This document shows positions 1 to 11,424 of a stretch of 64,000 bases of DNA, in pieces (position 1 is the stretch's first letter; every line of letters begins with the position of its first letter). The DNA is from Zygnema cylindricum. Lineage: Eukaryota; Streptophyta; Zygnematophyceae; Zygnematales; Zygnemataceae. The stretch covers positions 111,635 to 175,634 of the forward strand of contig JBBHKE010002402.1 in the NCBI GenBank assembly GCA_037447655.1, given 5' to 3'. A program made the translations under genes and the position numbers. The notes below the pieces were generated by a model. It searched no databases, had not been told where the DNA came from, and saw nothing but the letters and a program-made list of their open reading frames with translations.

Positions 1-3000
1 ATAAAGAATGCGAGCGAGATTTGAACATCACTTGAATCTGCTTTTGAGAAAGCGAATGTTCAAAAAGAGCTCTTGGTGGCTAGATAAATTTGGGGATAGA
101 AATACTCAGGGGGTACCATGGTCGAGTATTGTGACAATTTTCGTGCACTCATTGATGCTCAATCTTTTGCTAGGGGGTCATTTCACGAGTTTCAACAAGC
201 AGCTTTGCTTATTAGAGGTTTCCCTAGTAGCATGAAAGGTGTGTCTGTTCAGTTAAAAAGTCATGATAATGCTAGCTGGTCATTTCAGTTAGCATATAAT
301 CTTATATTGGAAGAAAAGACTAATACTAAACTCCTTGAAGGAGAAGGAAAGGTTGAAGCTTTTTCCAGGGACTTTGACAAAAGAAATCAGATTAATCAGA
401 CTAAGAGTCAGTTTAACCAGATTCACAATCAGTTTACTCAGTATAATCAGAGGCAGAGGCAGAATAGGCCATCTTCTACTACTTGCTTTTATTGTTCTGA
501 GAAAAGTCATGGATAATGGTAATGTCTTTAGTTGAAAAAGGCTAATGAGACAGGTTTATACAAGCTTGGTTGGCAGCAAAGCCAGTATCACAAAGGCTTC
601 TTTGTTAATTGAACCCGTGGAAATGCTATTTTTTCAGCCTCTGCAACTAGTGCAGATGAGTCTTTAAGCTTTAGTGAGACAGAGGATGCGCAACTATTTG
701 CTATGGCGACAGCCATGGAGGGTCCTAAGGATGCCGGATAGATTATGGACACGGGAGCATCTGCCCACATGTGTTAGAACAAGGCGGCTTTTACGAATCT
801 GCTGCAAACATCTCCAAAGAGTATTTACTATGTTTGTGGCACGAGTGTTCAAACCTCAGCTCACGGTGATGTATCTTTGATGGTAGATGTGGGGGGAAAG
901 TCGGTAGAAAGAACCCTTCACAATGTTTTATTTGTTCTAAACTTTAAGAAAATATCATTTTTCTACATCATTAGTGGAGAGCAAAGGCTTTGAAGTAATT
1001 CTGAAAGGAGGTAGACAGGTTGTTAGCAAGAAAGGGAAAATTGCAGTAACAGGAACTAGAGATGCTAGCAAATTGTACCGGATGGACATAGTTGAATATA
1101 AAGAAAATGATGTTCTCTACTCTAGTGTCCGATCGGATAATGAGTTGTGGCATAAAAGATTAGGACATATGAATTGTGATAGCCTTAAGAAAATGGTGAA
1201 TTTGGGAAAAGTTGAGGGAGTTTCTCTCAGTTCCCATCTTATAAAATCATGTGATGGTTGTTCACTTGGCAAGATCAAATATTGCCATTTCCACAGGAAA
1301 GAGATCACAGATCGGAGAAAATTCTGTAGCTAATACATTCTGATGTTCTCGGTCCTTCACAAGTGGCTTCGGCTGGAGGCGTCCACTATATGGTTACATT
1401 TACAGATGACTACTCGAGATATACCAAAGTTTATTTCATGCAACATAAGAGTTAAGTGTTTACTCACTTCAAACACTACAAAGCGTGGGTGAAAAAGCTA
1501 CATGGAGTTCCTATCTTGGCTATGAGATCGGACAATGGGGGAGAATATACATCAAAGTAATTTGAATAGTTTCTCGTTCAGGAAAGTATCAGTCACAATC
1601 TTACAGTTCTATATACACCGGAACAGAATGGTGTTTCTGAGAGATTAAATAGGACAGTGACTGAAAGTGCTCGGTTTATGCTTGCAGATAAACGACTAGA
1701 TTTGAAATTTTGGGCTGAAGCAATTAACTGCGCTGTTTATAGTAAGAATAGAATTGTTTCTTGATCTATTAGCACTACACCTTTTGAGCTTTGGACAGGG
1801 GAAAAACCTGATGTTAGTCACTTTAAGATCTTTGGCAGCAAGTGTTTTATTCTAGATACTTCACAGGATAGATGGAAAATACATGCCAAGGGCTTACTAG
1901 GAATTTTCATGGGGTATGATGATAATGCAAAAGGTTATAGAGTTTTTGTATTTGAGAAACAGAAAGTGGTTATCTCTAGAAATATCCTGATTAAAGATGA
2001 GATGGATTTGGTTGACTCTTTTCAAGTGATAGACAAACCGACAAAGGAAAACCAAGAATATGTCATTTTTCACCACACGCAGCAGGTTTACTTTCCACAT
2101 CCAAATGGGACCACTCTTCTTTCAGTTCCCTTAATGACTTCACAGGAGAATTCACAACAAGTTCCAGCTCAGGCGAAACAAACTATTACACCAGAGGTCG
2201 CGGATTAGCAAAGGCAATCAAATAGGAGACAGCCGACAATTTCAGCCTCAAAATTTCCGGGGGGAAAGAGATCTAGCAACCGTCTGCAAGCAAGCTCTCA
2301 CTTTGCTTTTTCTACAACTACAAAAGAGCTTCTAACAATTCAAGAGGCCTTTTCATCACTTGACAAATCATTGGATCGAGGCGGCGAACGATGAAATGAA
2401 ATCTATTTTGGAGGCACAAATGTGGGAGCTGATGGATCTTCCCCCAAGCAGAAAAGTCATGAGCAGCAAATGGGTATCCAAGGTGAAGTTGAACCCGAAC
2501 AACACCATTAAAAGGTATAAGGCCAAACTAGTGGCCAAGGGCTATTATCAAAAATAAGGTATTGATTTTGAAAAAACCTTCTCTCCAGTTGTTAGATTTT
2601 CTACTGTCAGAATCTTGCTAAGTGTAGCGGCTATAGAAAATATAGAAATACAACAAATGGATGTTAAAACTGGTTTGTTGCATGGAGAATTAGAAGAGAC
2701 CATCTACATGAAACAGCCTGATATGTATGTTGATAAAGGAAAGTAGGAATTGGTGTGCAAACTGATGAAATCTTTGTATGGGCTGAAACAAGCCCCCAGA
2801 CAATGAAATTTGAAGTTAGATGAGTTTTTGATTATGCTAGGTTTTAAGAGAATTAGCTCAGATCATCTGAATATGTTATACAAGGGGAGGATGGGATAAT
2901 TTACATTGCTGTATATGTGGATGATTTATTATTAATAAGTAAGTCTACGGATGAAATAAACCGCATTAAAGCAGCTTTAAGGTCTAAGTTTGAGATGAAA

Positions 3001-3900
3001 AACCTTGGAGAGGCGAAGTATATCTTAGATATACAGGTAGAAAGAGACAAAAAGAAAAGGTTGATGATGTTGACTCAGAAATAAACAATAGGTAACATGC
3101 TGGAAAGATTTGAAATGAAAGATGTGAAAGGATTTATAACTCCTATGGAATTGAGGCAAAAATTGGAAGTAATTGAGTCAAACTCAGGCATAATGGTTTG
3201 TGAGAATCTAGAGACGGGGGAGGAAGAGTTTATGGCTTAAAAGCCATGTAGACAAGTAGTTAGAAGTCTTATATATTTCATGAATTGTACGAGACCCTAC
3301 ATTGCAGCAGCTGTGGGAGTCCTGAGTAGAAGTCTGCCGAATCCTAAAAAAGCAGATTGGGAAGCAGCAAAAAAGGTGTTGAGATATCTTACAGGTACTC
3401 GAAATCTCAAGTTTGTACTCGGATGAGGAGAGGTGAAAATAAGAACATAGAGCGATGCTAGCTATGGAGACATGCCAAGCGAGGAATCTACGACCGGCTT
3501 CATTTTAAAAATTGGAGATAGAACTTGCTGCTGGAGTAGCAAGTTACAAAAGGTTACAGCTCAATCCACAATGGAGTCAGAATATACGACATCAGCTTCC
3601 GCCCTCAAGGAGCTCTTATGGGTCAAGTCCATTTTACAAGAACTTGGGTTTATGCAAACTGGTCCTCAAGCTATCCGGTGTGACTACGAGGCTGCCATTA
3701 CAATTGCCTCTAACCCCAACCATCTCTTTAAGAGCAAACACATGGATGGTAGACTTCACGTTTTTAGAGAAAAAGTACTTGCAAAAGTTGTTAAGCTGTG
3801 TTATTTACCGGATAAGAAGATGGTGGCTGACATGTTAACAAAAGCCCTTCTTGCTCCTAAGTTACAATTTTGCAGAGATGCTATTGGACTAAGTGAGTAA
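1..3900 (+). pseudogene. Copia A gag-pol, decayed, 5' truncated by window edge
   Basis: Remnant of a Ty1/copia polyprotein in the usual order. Gag is readable at about 118-516 and ends at a zinc-knuckle start (CFYCSEKSHG) followed by a stop. A protease motif DTGAS lies near 745-760. The pre-integrase region is at 974-1333. Integrase text (SDNGGEY, PEQNGVSERLNR) is near 1530-1660. Reverse transcriptase starts at 2360-2557 (SKWVSKVKLNPNNTIKRYKA) and continues with YVDDLLL near 2915. RNase H is at 3472-3900 and includes TMESEY. The frame is broken by many stops and shifts, so it cannot make a working product. It closely resembles copies B and D and is probably an old insertion of the B family; its 5' end lies outside the window. 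Confidence 0.93.
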
Positions 3901-3923
3901 CTGAGTCTAAAGCTTTAGGGGTG

Positions 3924-4941
3924 TGTTGTAATTTATAAATCTTTATTTTAGTAAATAGGGGCAAAAATAACTTAAGATATTTTCCTAGTAATTCTTACCT
4001 TAATTAGCGTTACAGTAGATAATAGTACAGTAGAGTGAATCGTACTTTTGTAGGGACAAGTGTCGGCGAAAGAACAAATGCGGGTTTTTCGGAGTGGGGT
4101 CGACAGTTAGCCATACGTGTCAAACAGTTGACGATTCGATTCACATGATCAAACGAACGGAATCTGACCTGTGTATTCCAAAAACATATGGTATATGTCG
4201 ACGGTACCATCATCGATCGAATTTGCTCCAACGGACGCGATTCACCCGGGACCTCAAGCGTGATTCACGAGGGACCACAAGCGTGATTCGCGTGGGACCA
4301 CAAGTGACGAAGCACTTTGGTGCTTTGTACTATATGACGACATTCGGTTGGACTTTAGAGATTATCGCTGACTAAGCATTTGGAACGTTTTGTGTACGGT
4401 TGGAACGTTTTGTGTACGGTTCAATATCTGTAAATATCTGAATAACATTGGTTTGTAGTTTGGTGTAATAAAAAATAGTGTTCCATTAATCTGGTTTTTA
4501 GAAAATAATAATTAGTGTTTTAGGGTACAATGACGTACAGGTAGGATGCTTTGTCGTTAGTCAAGATAATAACCGTAGTAACAGTTACCCAAATTAGTGT
4601 AGATCAGTAGATACATACTGTAAGTATATAACTTTGGACTTAGCCAATTTTGTAGTATCCAGTTTTGGGAATATGAATTTCTAAGGGCAGTTTGTGGGAA
4701 ACTTCCAAACATCAAATATTTTGGTTTACAAGGTCATTTGGGCTGCAATTTTGTGAATTGTCAGTTTACTATATTGTGTATCACTGTGGCAAATATGAGG
4801 AATATTGGCTTAGTGAGTCATATTTTGTGTCAGTTCAAAGATGGCTGTTTAGTAGGTACTTTGATAGTTTTTGCTGTTTTTCATGTCTACTTCCACTACT
4901 AGTGCTGGTTCTCCTCCTGCAACAGTGGTTGTAGAACAACA
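3924..4941 (+). repeat. Copia A 3' LTR (about 1018 bp)
   Basis: It begins TGTTG directly after a polypurine tract ending TTTAGGGGTG and ends CAACA, giving a 5-bp terminal inverted repeat. It aligns throughout with the split LTR of copy B (14550-15161 plus 27070-27458). The last about 59 bases contain an ATG at 4883 and encode a Gag N-terminus (MSTSTTSAGSPP...VEQQ), like the LTR ends of C and D. The upstream LTR is outside the window, so no target duplication can be tested. Confidence 0.85.
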
Positions 4942-6336
4942 GTTGTCAGTATTATTGCCGATAAATACTCGATATTTATCGGTTTTTATTGGAGATAACA
5001 CCGATATCGATAACTATCGGCGATATTGGTACAGATTGTACAGATAAATGTACGATCAACACACTCAACTGTAGGTGTTATTCATCGGACGCGCTGCGGA
5101 CCCCTTTTCCCCGATTTTGCTAAAAAATCGCGATATTACATGTATTGTTTCTAATTTAAGGGGATTTTACTTGGGTACCATTTCCAAAATGTCTTTTTGA
5201 CTATTATTTTTTTATAAAATGCAGTTAATGGCAGCAGTTTGACAGATTTGTTTGTCTACTTTGTTCATCTATTCGTTTGGTTTTCGAAAATTTTTGAATT
5301 TACAAATTTACAATGTAATTTATTTTTTTCGTTTCGGTACTATAATTTTAGAATTATGTACTATTATTTTAAATTTGTCAACATTTATGTGCTCGCTATC
5401 TGTATTATTTTTCAGTCAAACAACGTACGGAACAAATTCTTACACGTGGCATACCACGCTATATAAAATTAATAATATAATACAGTATATTATAAAGTCC
5501 TATGGTATGCCTACTACATTTTCTTAAGTTATCGCTGATATAGTATTTGTTGGTCTCGGACTGATATATCAGGACCTCTGACAGTTCGATATTTGATAAC
5601 TATCGGTATCAGTGTTATCGCAATTATTTTTTTAACGATACACAACACTACAAATTAGCATTAGCGCCAAAATCAAAATACAAAAAAAATCAAATTCCTA
5701 ATGAACATGATTAAATAATAACAATATTTTTTTCTCAACACTAATTAAACTTTTACATTATTAAGGATTCGCGGTTTAGCTATTCAAGGTCATGATATGG
5801 CGCGCGAACGCGGAACGACTTTTCAAAATACGACATTGAAAGTCCGTACACAACAGATAAAAATATGCCACCCATTAGGCGCGTTTTATTATTTCCAATG
5901 CACAAGCCGTAACACCCTCCACATCTAATTATTGTACTGAACTAACTAAACTATTTTGTACTTTTAGCTCTTTCCCTTCCACTCTTTCCCTTCCCCTGTT
6001 ATCTCTTCCTCTACTTCTACCTCCAAGTCAACGATTCTTATTGGAGGTGGATTGGCGGATGCCATGACATTATACACAAGAGAAAGATCAATGCATTGAA
6101 AGAGAAATTTATTTGTATTTGGGATAAATTCATTAAGTGGGAAAAGTCACTTATTTACAAAATACAGAGTGCTAATTACTATGGAGTCTAAGCGCTCTTT
6201 GATGCGGTGTAACAAAAAGAAAGCGCTTTTTGGTGCGGTGTAACAAAAAGAATCCTAGTCTAGATTTTAATTAATGAGTTCGAGATTTTACGAAATTGAC
6301 TTTACGACTAGATTTTAATGTATGGAGTCTACATTC
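4942..6336. repeat. AT-rich intergenic DNA with an inverted-repeat element
   Basis: No supported gene. Two 25-base inverted arms, 4994-5018 (GATAACACCGATATCG...) and 5595-5619 (its near complement, about 21 of 25 matching), bracket roughly 600 bp and suggest a small non-autonomous DNA element. Around 5765-5785 the text GGATTCGCGGTTTAG resembles a decayed end of the TACACCG TIR family seen near 58-64 kb. A 30-base unit (AAGCGCTCTTTGATGCGGTG...) is duplicated in tandem at 6190-6250. Confidence 0.45.
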
Positions 6337-6339
6337 TAA

Positions 6340-7036
6340 GAGCGTTGTTCCATTAGGCGGTCTTTGTAAACATCAAAAATTCGTTTACTAAAGCGACCGT
6401 TCCATTGTGTCGGGTCAGTAACCAACATTTTTTTTTGCGTGGCACACTTTGATTTGGCCACGTAATAAAAGAATAGGATTCTGGCAATCTTCAGAGAATC
6501 TATGGCAGCAAATTGTGACCACGTATTCGTACCACCGAAGGTAAAAAGTGACTCGTACAACGTATTGAATAAAATCTGTACGAGCGGACGAAACTTAAGA
6601 TTTGTAAAAGCGTACAAAAATGTCAAAATGGTCAGTGGTTCGCGTGAAACAATATCCTCCGCCAAAGATTGTTTTGCGTCTTCCGGTGGCCTCGCATCCT
6701 CCTTGGTGGAAGACACATTTCATATGCGACATGTACCCACCTGGTCGCGCGGTCGTCATGGATATTTGTTCACTTTCCCACGAGGCACGATGCTATTCGT
6801 TCAGGCGCTAAGAATTGACCTACTCCAGGTCACTTGTTGGGAATTGAGAGTGTCAGACGACGCCGTATCCGATTATGCATCCAACGGTCCACATTTACGC
6901 CCATAAACGTGGAGAATCAAATTCCTTATTCAGTAGGCTTGTTTTTCTAACATTTTATTTTTTTTGGTACGGTACTGTACGAAAGAGTACGGCTTTCAGT
7001 AGACAACGACATTTTTCCCCTAATGGAACCTTACCC
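6340..7036. mobile_element. TIR element, PIF/Harbinger-like, TAA duplication
   Basis: The left end GAGCGTTGTTCCATTAGG and the complement of the right end, GGGTAAGGTTCCATTAGG, share a perfect 10-base core and match at 13 of 18 bases. The pair is flanked by TAA at 6337-6339 and 7037-7039. A TWA target duplication with GG-starting TIRs is the signature of PIF/Harbinger and Tourist elements. Two overlapping open frames lie inside (6336-6716 minus, 126 codons; 6502-6906 plus, 134 codons). I recognise neither, and the minus frame ends at the TIR itself. Length and lack of recognisable transposase suggest a non-autonomous copy. Confidence 0.6.
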
Positions 7037-7110
7037 TAAGACCTAAAGTAACTGACGTAGATCAAGCGACAAAAAGTAAGACGACATAGACAAAAATATA
7101 ATAGAGAATC

Positions 7111-7443
7111 ATGACAAGAGAAATAAACATACGTAAGACAAAGAGAGCCCGTCGCCCAAAGGACTTGTACATAGGGAGTCATAAGGGGACCGACGCATTA
7201 AATGAAAAGTACGCATGGGACCAAAAAAGACGGAAAGTTAACCGACGGCAAATGACCCTTAACAATTCTTGCTCTCTGCCCTCAATTTTCAACCCTTATC
7301 GTCCAAAGGAAGAAGTGAGAGACGCCTTGGAAGAGCACCAGCCAATGGCAGGCCACCTTCGCCCGTGCGAGAGGGTGGTTTTAAAGCGTGTGGAATTGTT
7401 TCTGCTTTTTGTTGCCAATTTCGTGGAATTACTCGGAGGTTAG
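7111..7443 (+). CDS. Hypothetical 110-codon open frame
   Basis: An ATG-started frame giving a basic protein (KTKRARRPKDLY near the start; a leucine- and valine-rich C-terminus). I do not recognise it and see no domain. It is followed by a purine-rich stretch (7440-7570). It lies between a TIR element and a copia fragment, with no splice sites or homologous copy in the window to support it, and may be chance. Reported only because it is the longest frame in this interval. Confidence 0.15.
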   Translation: MTREINIRKTKRARRPKDLYIGSHKGTDALNEKYAWDQKRRKVNRRQMTLNNSCSLPSIFNPYRPKEEVRDALEEHQPMAGHLRPCERVVLKRVELFLLFVANFVELLGG

Positions 7444-8180
7444 TGGTGGGGAGGGAAAGGAAGATCGAGGAGAGAGAGTAAACAGTTGTAAGGAGTGGGA
7501 ACAAGGGAGAACGGTAGGGGGAGGTTGGGCAGAAACGGGGGGGAAAAAGGGACAGGGAGGGTGGAAATAGTCGGAGGCGAATGACGGGGAAGTAATATGA
7601 GAGAGGAAATTGGGCTACGCTAGTGATTGGATAAGGCGCATTTCTTATTTGTACTTGTAAAATCTTAACTTTTTCTCATGCAAAAATTTCAGTATGATCA
7701 CCTTATTGGAATATGTACATCTACTGTTCTATTGAAACACTCCGGTTTAGTTCGTCCTTTTTTCATGATATTTTAAGTCCTAGAACACTAAGTCTTAAGT
7801 GTATCACTTTAATTAGTGTTCATGTACTTTTTGTACATAATGATCTTTACGTAGAAAGATTCCAACTAAACAATTAGAATCTTTTCTACCTAGTTGTACC
7901 TCCATTACTAGATATACCTAGATTAATCGTAGTTCCACTTATTAGGTGTACCTAGATTACTTATACCTAAATTAGTTAAACCTTGACTTAGATTAGTTCT
8001 CCCTACACACTTGAGTTCATCTATAAAACTCAAGCGTCTCACTATGTTTAATTAATATTTTTTTACTATTGAACCTAAGTTCACGACAGCCTCAGTTCTC
8101 TTTGCTGTCTTTATGTACTTTGTACTTTTTCCTGTTCCTTTGTTCTAATTTATTCCTTTGTTACGGCCACTAATTTATTA
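7444..8180 (+). other. Non-coding interval, probably includes the 5' LTR of the next copia fragment
   Basis: No gene seen. 7900-8000 holds several variants of ACCTAGATTA. The tRNA primer-binding site starts at 8181, so by retrotransposon logic an LTR should end at about 8180. No second LTR copy exists in the window, so its left boundary cannot be drawn, and the end does not show a clean CA. Confidence 0.35.
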
Positions 8181-8193
8181 GGTTATGGGCCCA
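8181..8193 (+). promoter_or_regulatory. Primer-binding site, half initiator tRNA-Met type
   Basis: GGTTATGGGCCCA is complementary to the anticodon arm of plant initiator tRNA-Met (UGGGCCCAUAACC, recalled). This is the type of site used by Drosophila copia and yeast Ty5, not the usual 3'-terminal site (TGGTATCAGAGC). The gag frame begins about 12 bases downstream. Confidence 0.7.
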
Positions 8194-8204
8194 GAGCTTC
8201 GGCC

Positions 8205-9167
8205 GTGTCAAACTCAGTGCATAAATTTAAAGGTCAAGATTTTTTCAACTGGAAATTTCTCATCCAGCATTTATTCAGTTTTGAAAAATTATGGGGTCAC
8301 GTCATAGGAGATGTCATCATTCTTGTCTTTCCAAACGATGATGACGATGATTTTGCGGCCGCCCAAACTGCAATCATTGCGTGGAGAGAAAAGGACTCCA
8401 TCGCTTTGTCTCGTCTCATTTTGTCGTTAGATGGAACAATCCCGAATCTTGTACGAAGCGCGACAATCGCGAATGAAGCGTGGCAACTTTTATGCGCCGC
8501 GTACGAAATAGACACGTGGCCACATCATTTGGCCCTTCGACGCGAATTCATTCTTCTTGAAAAGGATAAGTCCGAGGATATGTTGTCCTTTATACAAAAA
8601 TTACAATCATACGCTGGACGTTTAAAGTGCATTAATTATCCTATAACTCATGAAGATCTTATTAGCGTAATTTTGGCAGGAATACCGCCCAATTTTGAAT
8701 CTTTTGTTGGTACGGTTGACAAAAATCCTGCGAATGTCACCTTACCTGATTTAACCAATCAACTCATTTATGAAGAAAGCAGACAAAAATTAAAAAAACA
8801 TGTTACATCATCTGACGCCACAGCACCAACTTCTGTCGTTTCAAAAAAATCTTTTTCAGGTGCTGCAGGATCTTCTATTTTTTCCAGATATTGCAAAGAG
8901 AAAGATCATCTTATTGACGCGTGTCCAATTCTCGCTCGTAAACGTGAACGTGCGTCAGGCGGCGGCGGCGGTGGTCAAAACAAAAACAACTCTCCAAATC
9001 CAAAATCGTCGCCCAATCCGCCTGTTGCATACAATTCCGTTGGACACGCCACTGCAACATTCATTACCCCTTTCGTACGGTCCTTATCGTCCTCCTCCCC
9101 CTTGGTACAATATGACGCCTCATTTTCAATTCGCGCCAACTGTACCTCCTCCACTACTCCAATCTGA
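8205..9167 (+). pseudogene. Copia-type Gag, distinct lineage (UBN2-like)
   Basis: A 320-codon frame with the Gag order of plant copia elements: an N-terminal N-x-F-x-x-W-like segment (GQDFFNWKFLIQHL), then helical Gag text (AWQLLCAAYEIDT; LEKDKSEDMLSFIQKLQSYAGRL), then a knuckle-like YCKEKDHLIDAC that lacks the first cysteine of the CCHC pattern. The frame opens at GTG, and no in-frame ATG exists back to a stop near 8076, so initiation is lost, non-AUG or shifted. After about residue 285 the frame loses sense; the continuing proline-rich text and the protease are in another frame, so a frameshift lies near 9040-9070. It is unlike the Gag proteins of copies A-G. Confidence 0.75.
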
Positions 9168-9420
9168 CATAACGAATCCAGTAGCGTCACCCATCAACCA
9201 AATCAATTTTGTACCTTCTCCTATACCTCCACTCGATTATGGGTGTGCTTTCAATGCTTCAGGTAAAAATTATGATTGGTTGATAGATTCTGGTGCCTCG
9301 CACCACATGTCACGCTGTAAATCCATCATGACAAATCGTGTAATGGTATCTACCTCTTTACAGATTTTACTTGTAATATCTCCATTCTCACTTCAAATTT
9401 TGTTGGACAGGTGGCAATAA
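9070..9420 (+). pseudogene. Copia protease fragment (frame-shifted continuation)
   Basis: In a different frame from the Gag above, proline-rich text (YGPYRPPPPWYNMTPH) leads into DWLIDSGASHHMS near 9280-9310, which holds the retropepsin active-site triad D-S-G. The frame ends at 9420 and the sequence meets an assembly gap at 9464. No integrase or polymerase of this lineage follows after the gap. Confidence 0.7.
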
Positions 9421-9463
9421 ACTAGAATAGCTCAGAACCACTCATTTTGAAGAACGTTTACTA

Positions 9464-9473
9464 NNNNNNNNNN
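9464..9473. other. Assembly gap (10 N)
   Basis: Ten Ns of nominal length. The copia fragment on the left does not continue on the right, so the true gap size and the adjacency are uncertain. Confidence 0.99.
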
Positions 9474-9910
9474 CCCACCAACCTTCCTAGGAACGGCTCG
9501 CAAACTGTTGCCCACCATGGCACATTTTGCTTCCGCTCTCCCTGCATTTTCCACTATCGACCTTAGGGAAGACAATTGCGACTCTCTTGTCTCTGAAAGG
9601 ATCCTTCCAACCACCCCATCTTTGCGAGATAGTTTCAGTGAGCCCCGATTTCTCATCCACTCGCGTCATCTCTTGGATACCATCCACACCAAAGTCTCTC
9701 CACACATTCTCCATGTGGTGGACAGCGATACTAACGAGATGTTGAGTTAGCAGTGGGTGTATACATATACAGGTGGTGATCAAGGGTTCCACATGGAGTG
9801 CCTCTCTTCTCCATTATCTTTCAACCCGGCTGACCATTCATGCCTCTATATTTGTTCCGAGCCCTCAGTTGTGTTGACCACCTCCTCTACAGGCTAACGA
9901 GCTGGGGGGG
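9474..9910. other. Unrecognised interval
   Basis: An 80-codon frame at 9508-9750 (plus) and a 101-codon frame at 9487-9792 (minus) overlap. Neither resembles a family I know. The base composition is richer in C than the neighbours. It could belong to the interior of an element lost in the gap. Confidence 0.25.
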
Positions 9911-10143
9911 TGGAATTATTCGGTCCACTCATTGTAGGGGAGTATTCTTCCCCTTCTCTCTTTCCACTTCACTCTAGGGGAGTATTCTTCCCCTTCTCTC
10001 TTTGGGTCATTTTCACCTTTATTCATTCTCATGGTGTATATATTTTGTCATTTTTCATATTTAAGTTTGTTGGTATATATGTTTGTGAGCATGACTTTGC
10101 TGGTAATGATGCATCTTCGCTTGCTTATCGCTTACGCACGACA
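9911..10143 (+). repeat. 233-bp direct repeat, copy 1 (LTR-like)
   Basis: Begins TGGAATTATT and ends ACGACA, so it has TG...CA ends. It contains an internal tandem duplication of about 46 bp (AGGGGAGTATTCTTCCCC occurs twice). The same 233 bp recurs at 11192-11424 in the same orientation with about a dozen differences. A small non-autonomous LTR element (TRIM-like, 1514 bp overall) is one reading. However, the 5-bp flanks do not match and no clear PBS or polypurine tract is seen, so a simple segmental duplication is possible. Confidence 0.6.
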
Positions 10144-10159
10144 ACTATCATGCCGCATC

Positions 10160-10400
10160 GTGTCGGTAGCTCGCGCGCACGATACCATTCCCGCACGCGC
10201 GAAAGTTGGCGCGCGCGCACGATATTACGCACGCACGTGCGATTTTTCTCAAGCACGCACGATATTTCTCACGCACGCGCGGTATTACACATGCACGCAA
10301 GGTTTAAGGCACGCGCGCGCGATATTTTGCATGCACGCGCGGTTTTATTCATACACGCACGATTTTGGCACGCGTGCATAATTTTTGTTCGCACATGCGA
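10160..10400. repeat. Degenerate tandem repeat of CGCGCACGAT/TTTT units
   Basis: About eight irregular copies of a 30-33-base unit pairing an alternating purine-pyrimidine core (GCACGCGCG and variants) with a short AT spacer (ATATTTC, ATTTTGC). The alternating core is Z-DNA-prone. Both plus-strand frames are open through it only because the unit lacks stops. It lies inside the 1.05-kb segment between the two 233-bp repeats. Confidence 0.7.
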
Positions 10401-11191
10401 TTTCACACCGGTTCATCTATTTATATGTTTTGGTGAAAAATACTAATTTCGTGCTAGACGTTTCGTTTCGTGCGCAGGTACACACTCTTCGAGTATTTCG
10501 TGCGATACCTTTTATTTGTGCGTAGGTACTGCGATTTCGAAGTATGGACGTGGAGTATCGTTTGGAGGCAAATCGCGATTTCTGGGCGACGCTTCGATAC
10601 ACCATTTATTTATTTATTTAAGTGGCGAACCCATGTAGGTTCGCGCGCTCATGTAGTTAGGGAGGGTTTTTACCCTCGGACAGTGGATTTTGTTATGCGT
10701 ACGGCATACAATGTTGGCCCCCTATTGGCCAACATCTTAAGTAGTTTCATGCATGTAAAGTAGACTAGACGTAGGCTAATTTTGCTTAGGCTTAGCGTAG
10801 CTCTTACTTAGCCTAATTCTTAGACTTAGAGAATTTAGCTTTTGGACAAGAATTTTCTCTTGGCAGCGCAGCTTTTCTCTTGCTCTCTCTCTCTTACTGA
10901 TTGCTCATGCTTTCGTTTTCTTATTGCTAGCTAGCTATAGTGGCTAGATAGGTTAAGAATATTTGCCTTTGTTTATGCCTTGCTTTTAATCCACACGGCT
11001 TCGGCCAAGTCCGAAAGGTTTCCCTCCAAATTTGTATTTTTGGCGATTGGTGGAGTGGAGGCTTGAGGTGTGGCATCTTCTGTCAAGCTGCGTTGTTCTG
11101 CGGACAGCTGGACGGTTTGTTTGAGTGTATTTATGTGTATGGCATTTCGGTTTTCTTGGGAAAGTGTCATTTTTGGTTAATTCCGATTTTC

Positions 11192-11424
11192 TTGAATTAT
11201 TGGGTCTACTTATTGTAGGGGAGTATTCTTCCCCTTCTCTCTTTCCATTTCACTCTAGGGGAGTATTCTTCCCGTTCTCTCTTTGGGTCATTTTCACCTT
11301 TATTCATTCTCATGGTGTATATATTTTGTCACTTTTCATATTTAAGTTTGTTGGTATATATGTTTGTGAGCATGACTTTGCTGGTTATGATGCATTTTCG
11401 CTTGCTTATCACTTACGCACGACA
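11192..11424 (+). repeat. 233-bp direct repeat, copy 2 (LTR-like)
   Basis: Second copy of the repeat at 9911. It ends CACGACA and abuts directly a copia B sequence that starts in mid protease region, so this junction truncates copy B on its 5' side. The missing 5' half of B is not found to the left of copy 1, so the event was not a simple insertion. Confidence 0.6.

Noticed and set aside
8181-8193. GGTTATGGGCCCA as part of a tRNA gene
   Set aside because: Only the complement of the anticodon arm is present; there are no acceptor, D or T arms around it, and it recurs at LTR edges, so it is a primer site.
9040-9075. Programmed frameshift between gag and protease in the 8205 element
   Set aside because: No clear slippery heptamer with downstream structure; a single decayed copy makes mutation the simpler explanation.
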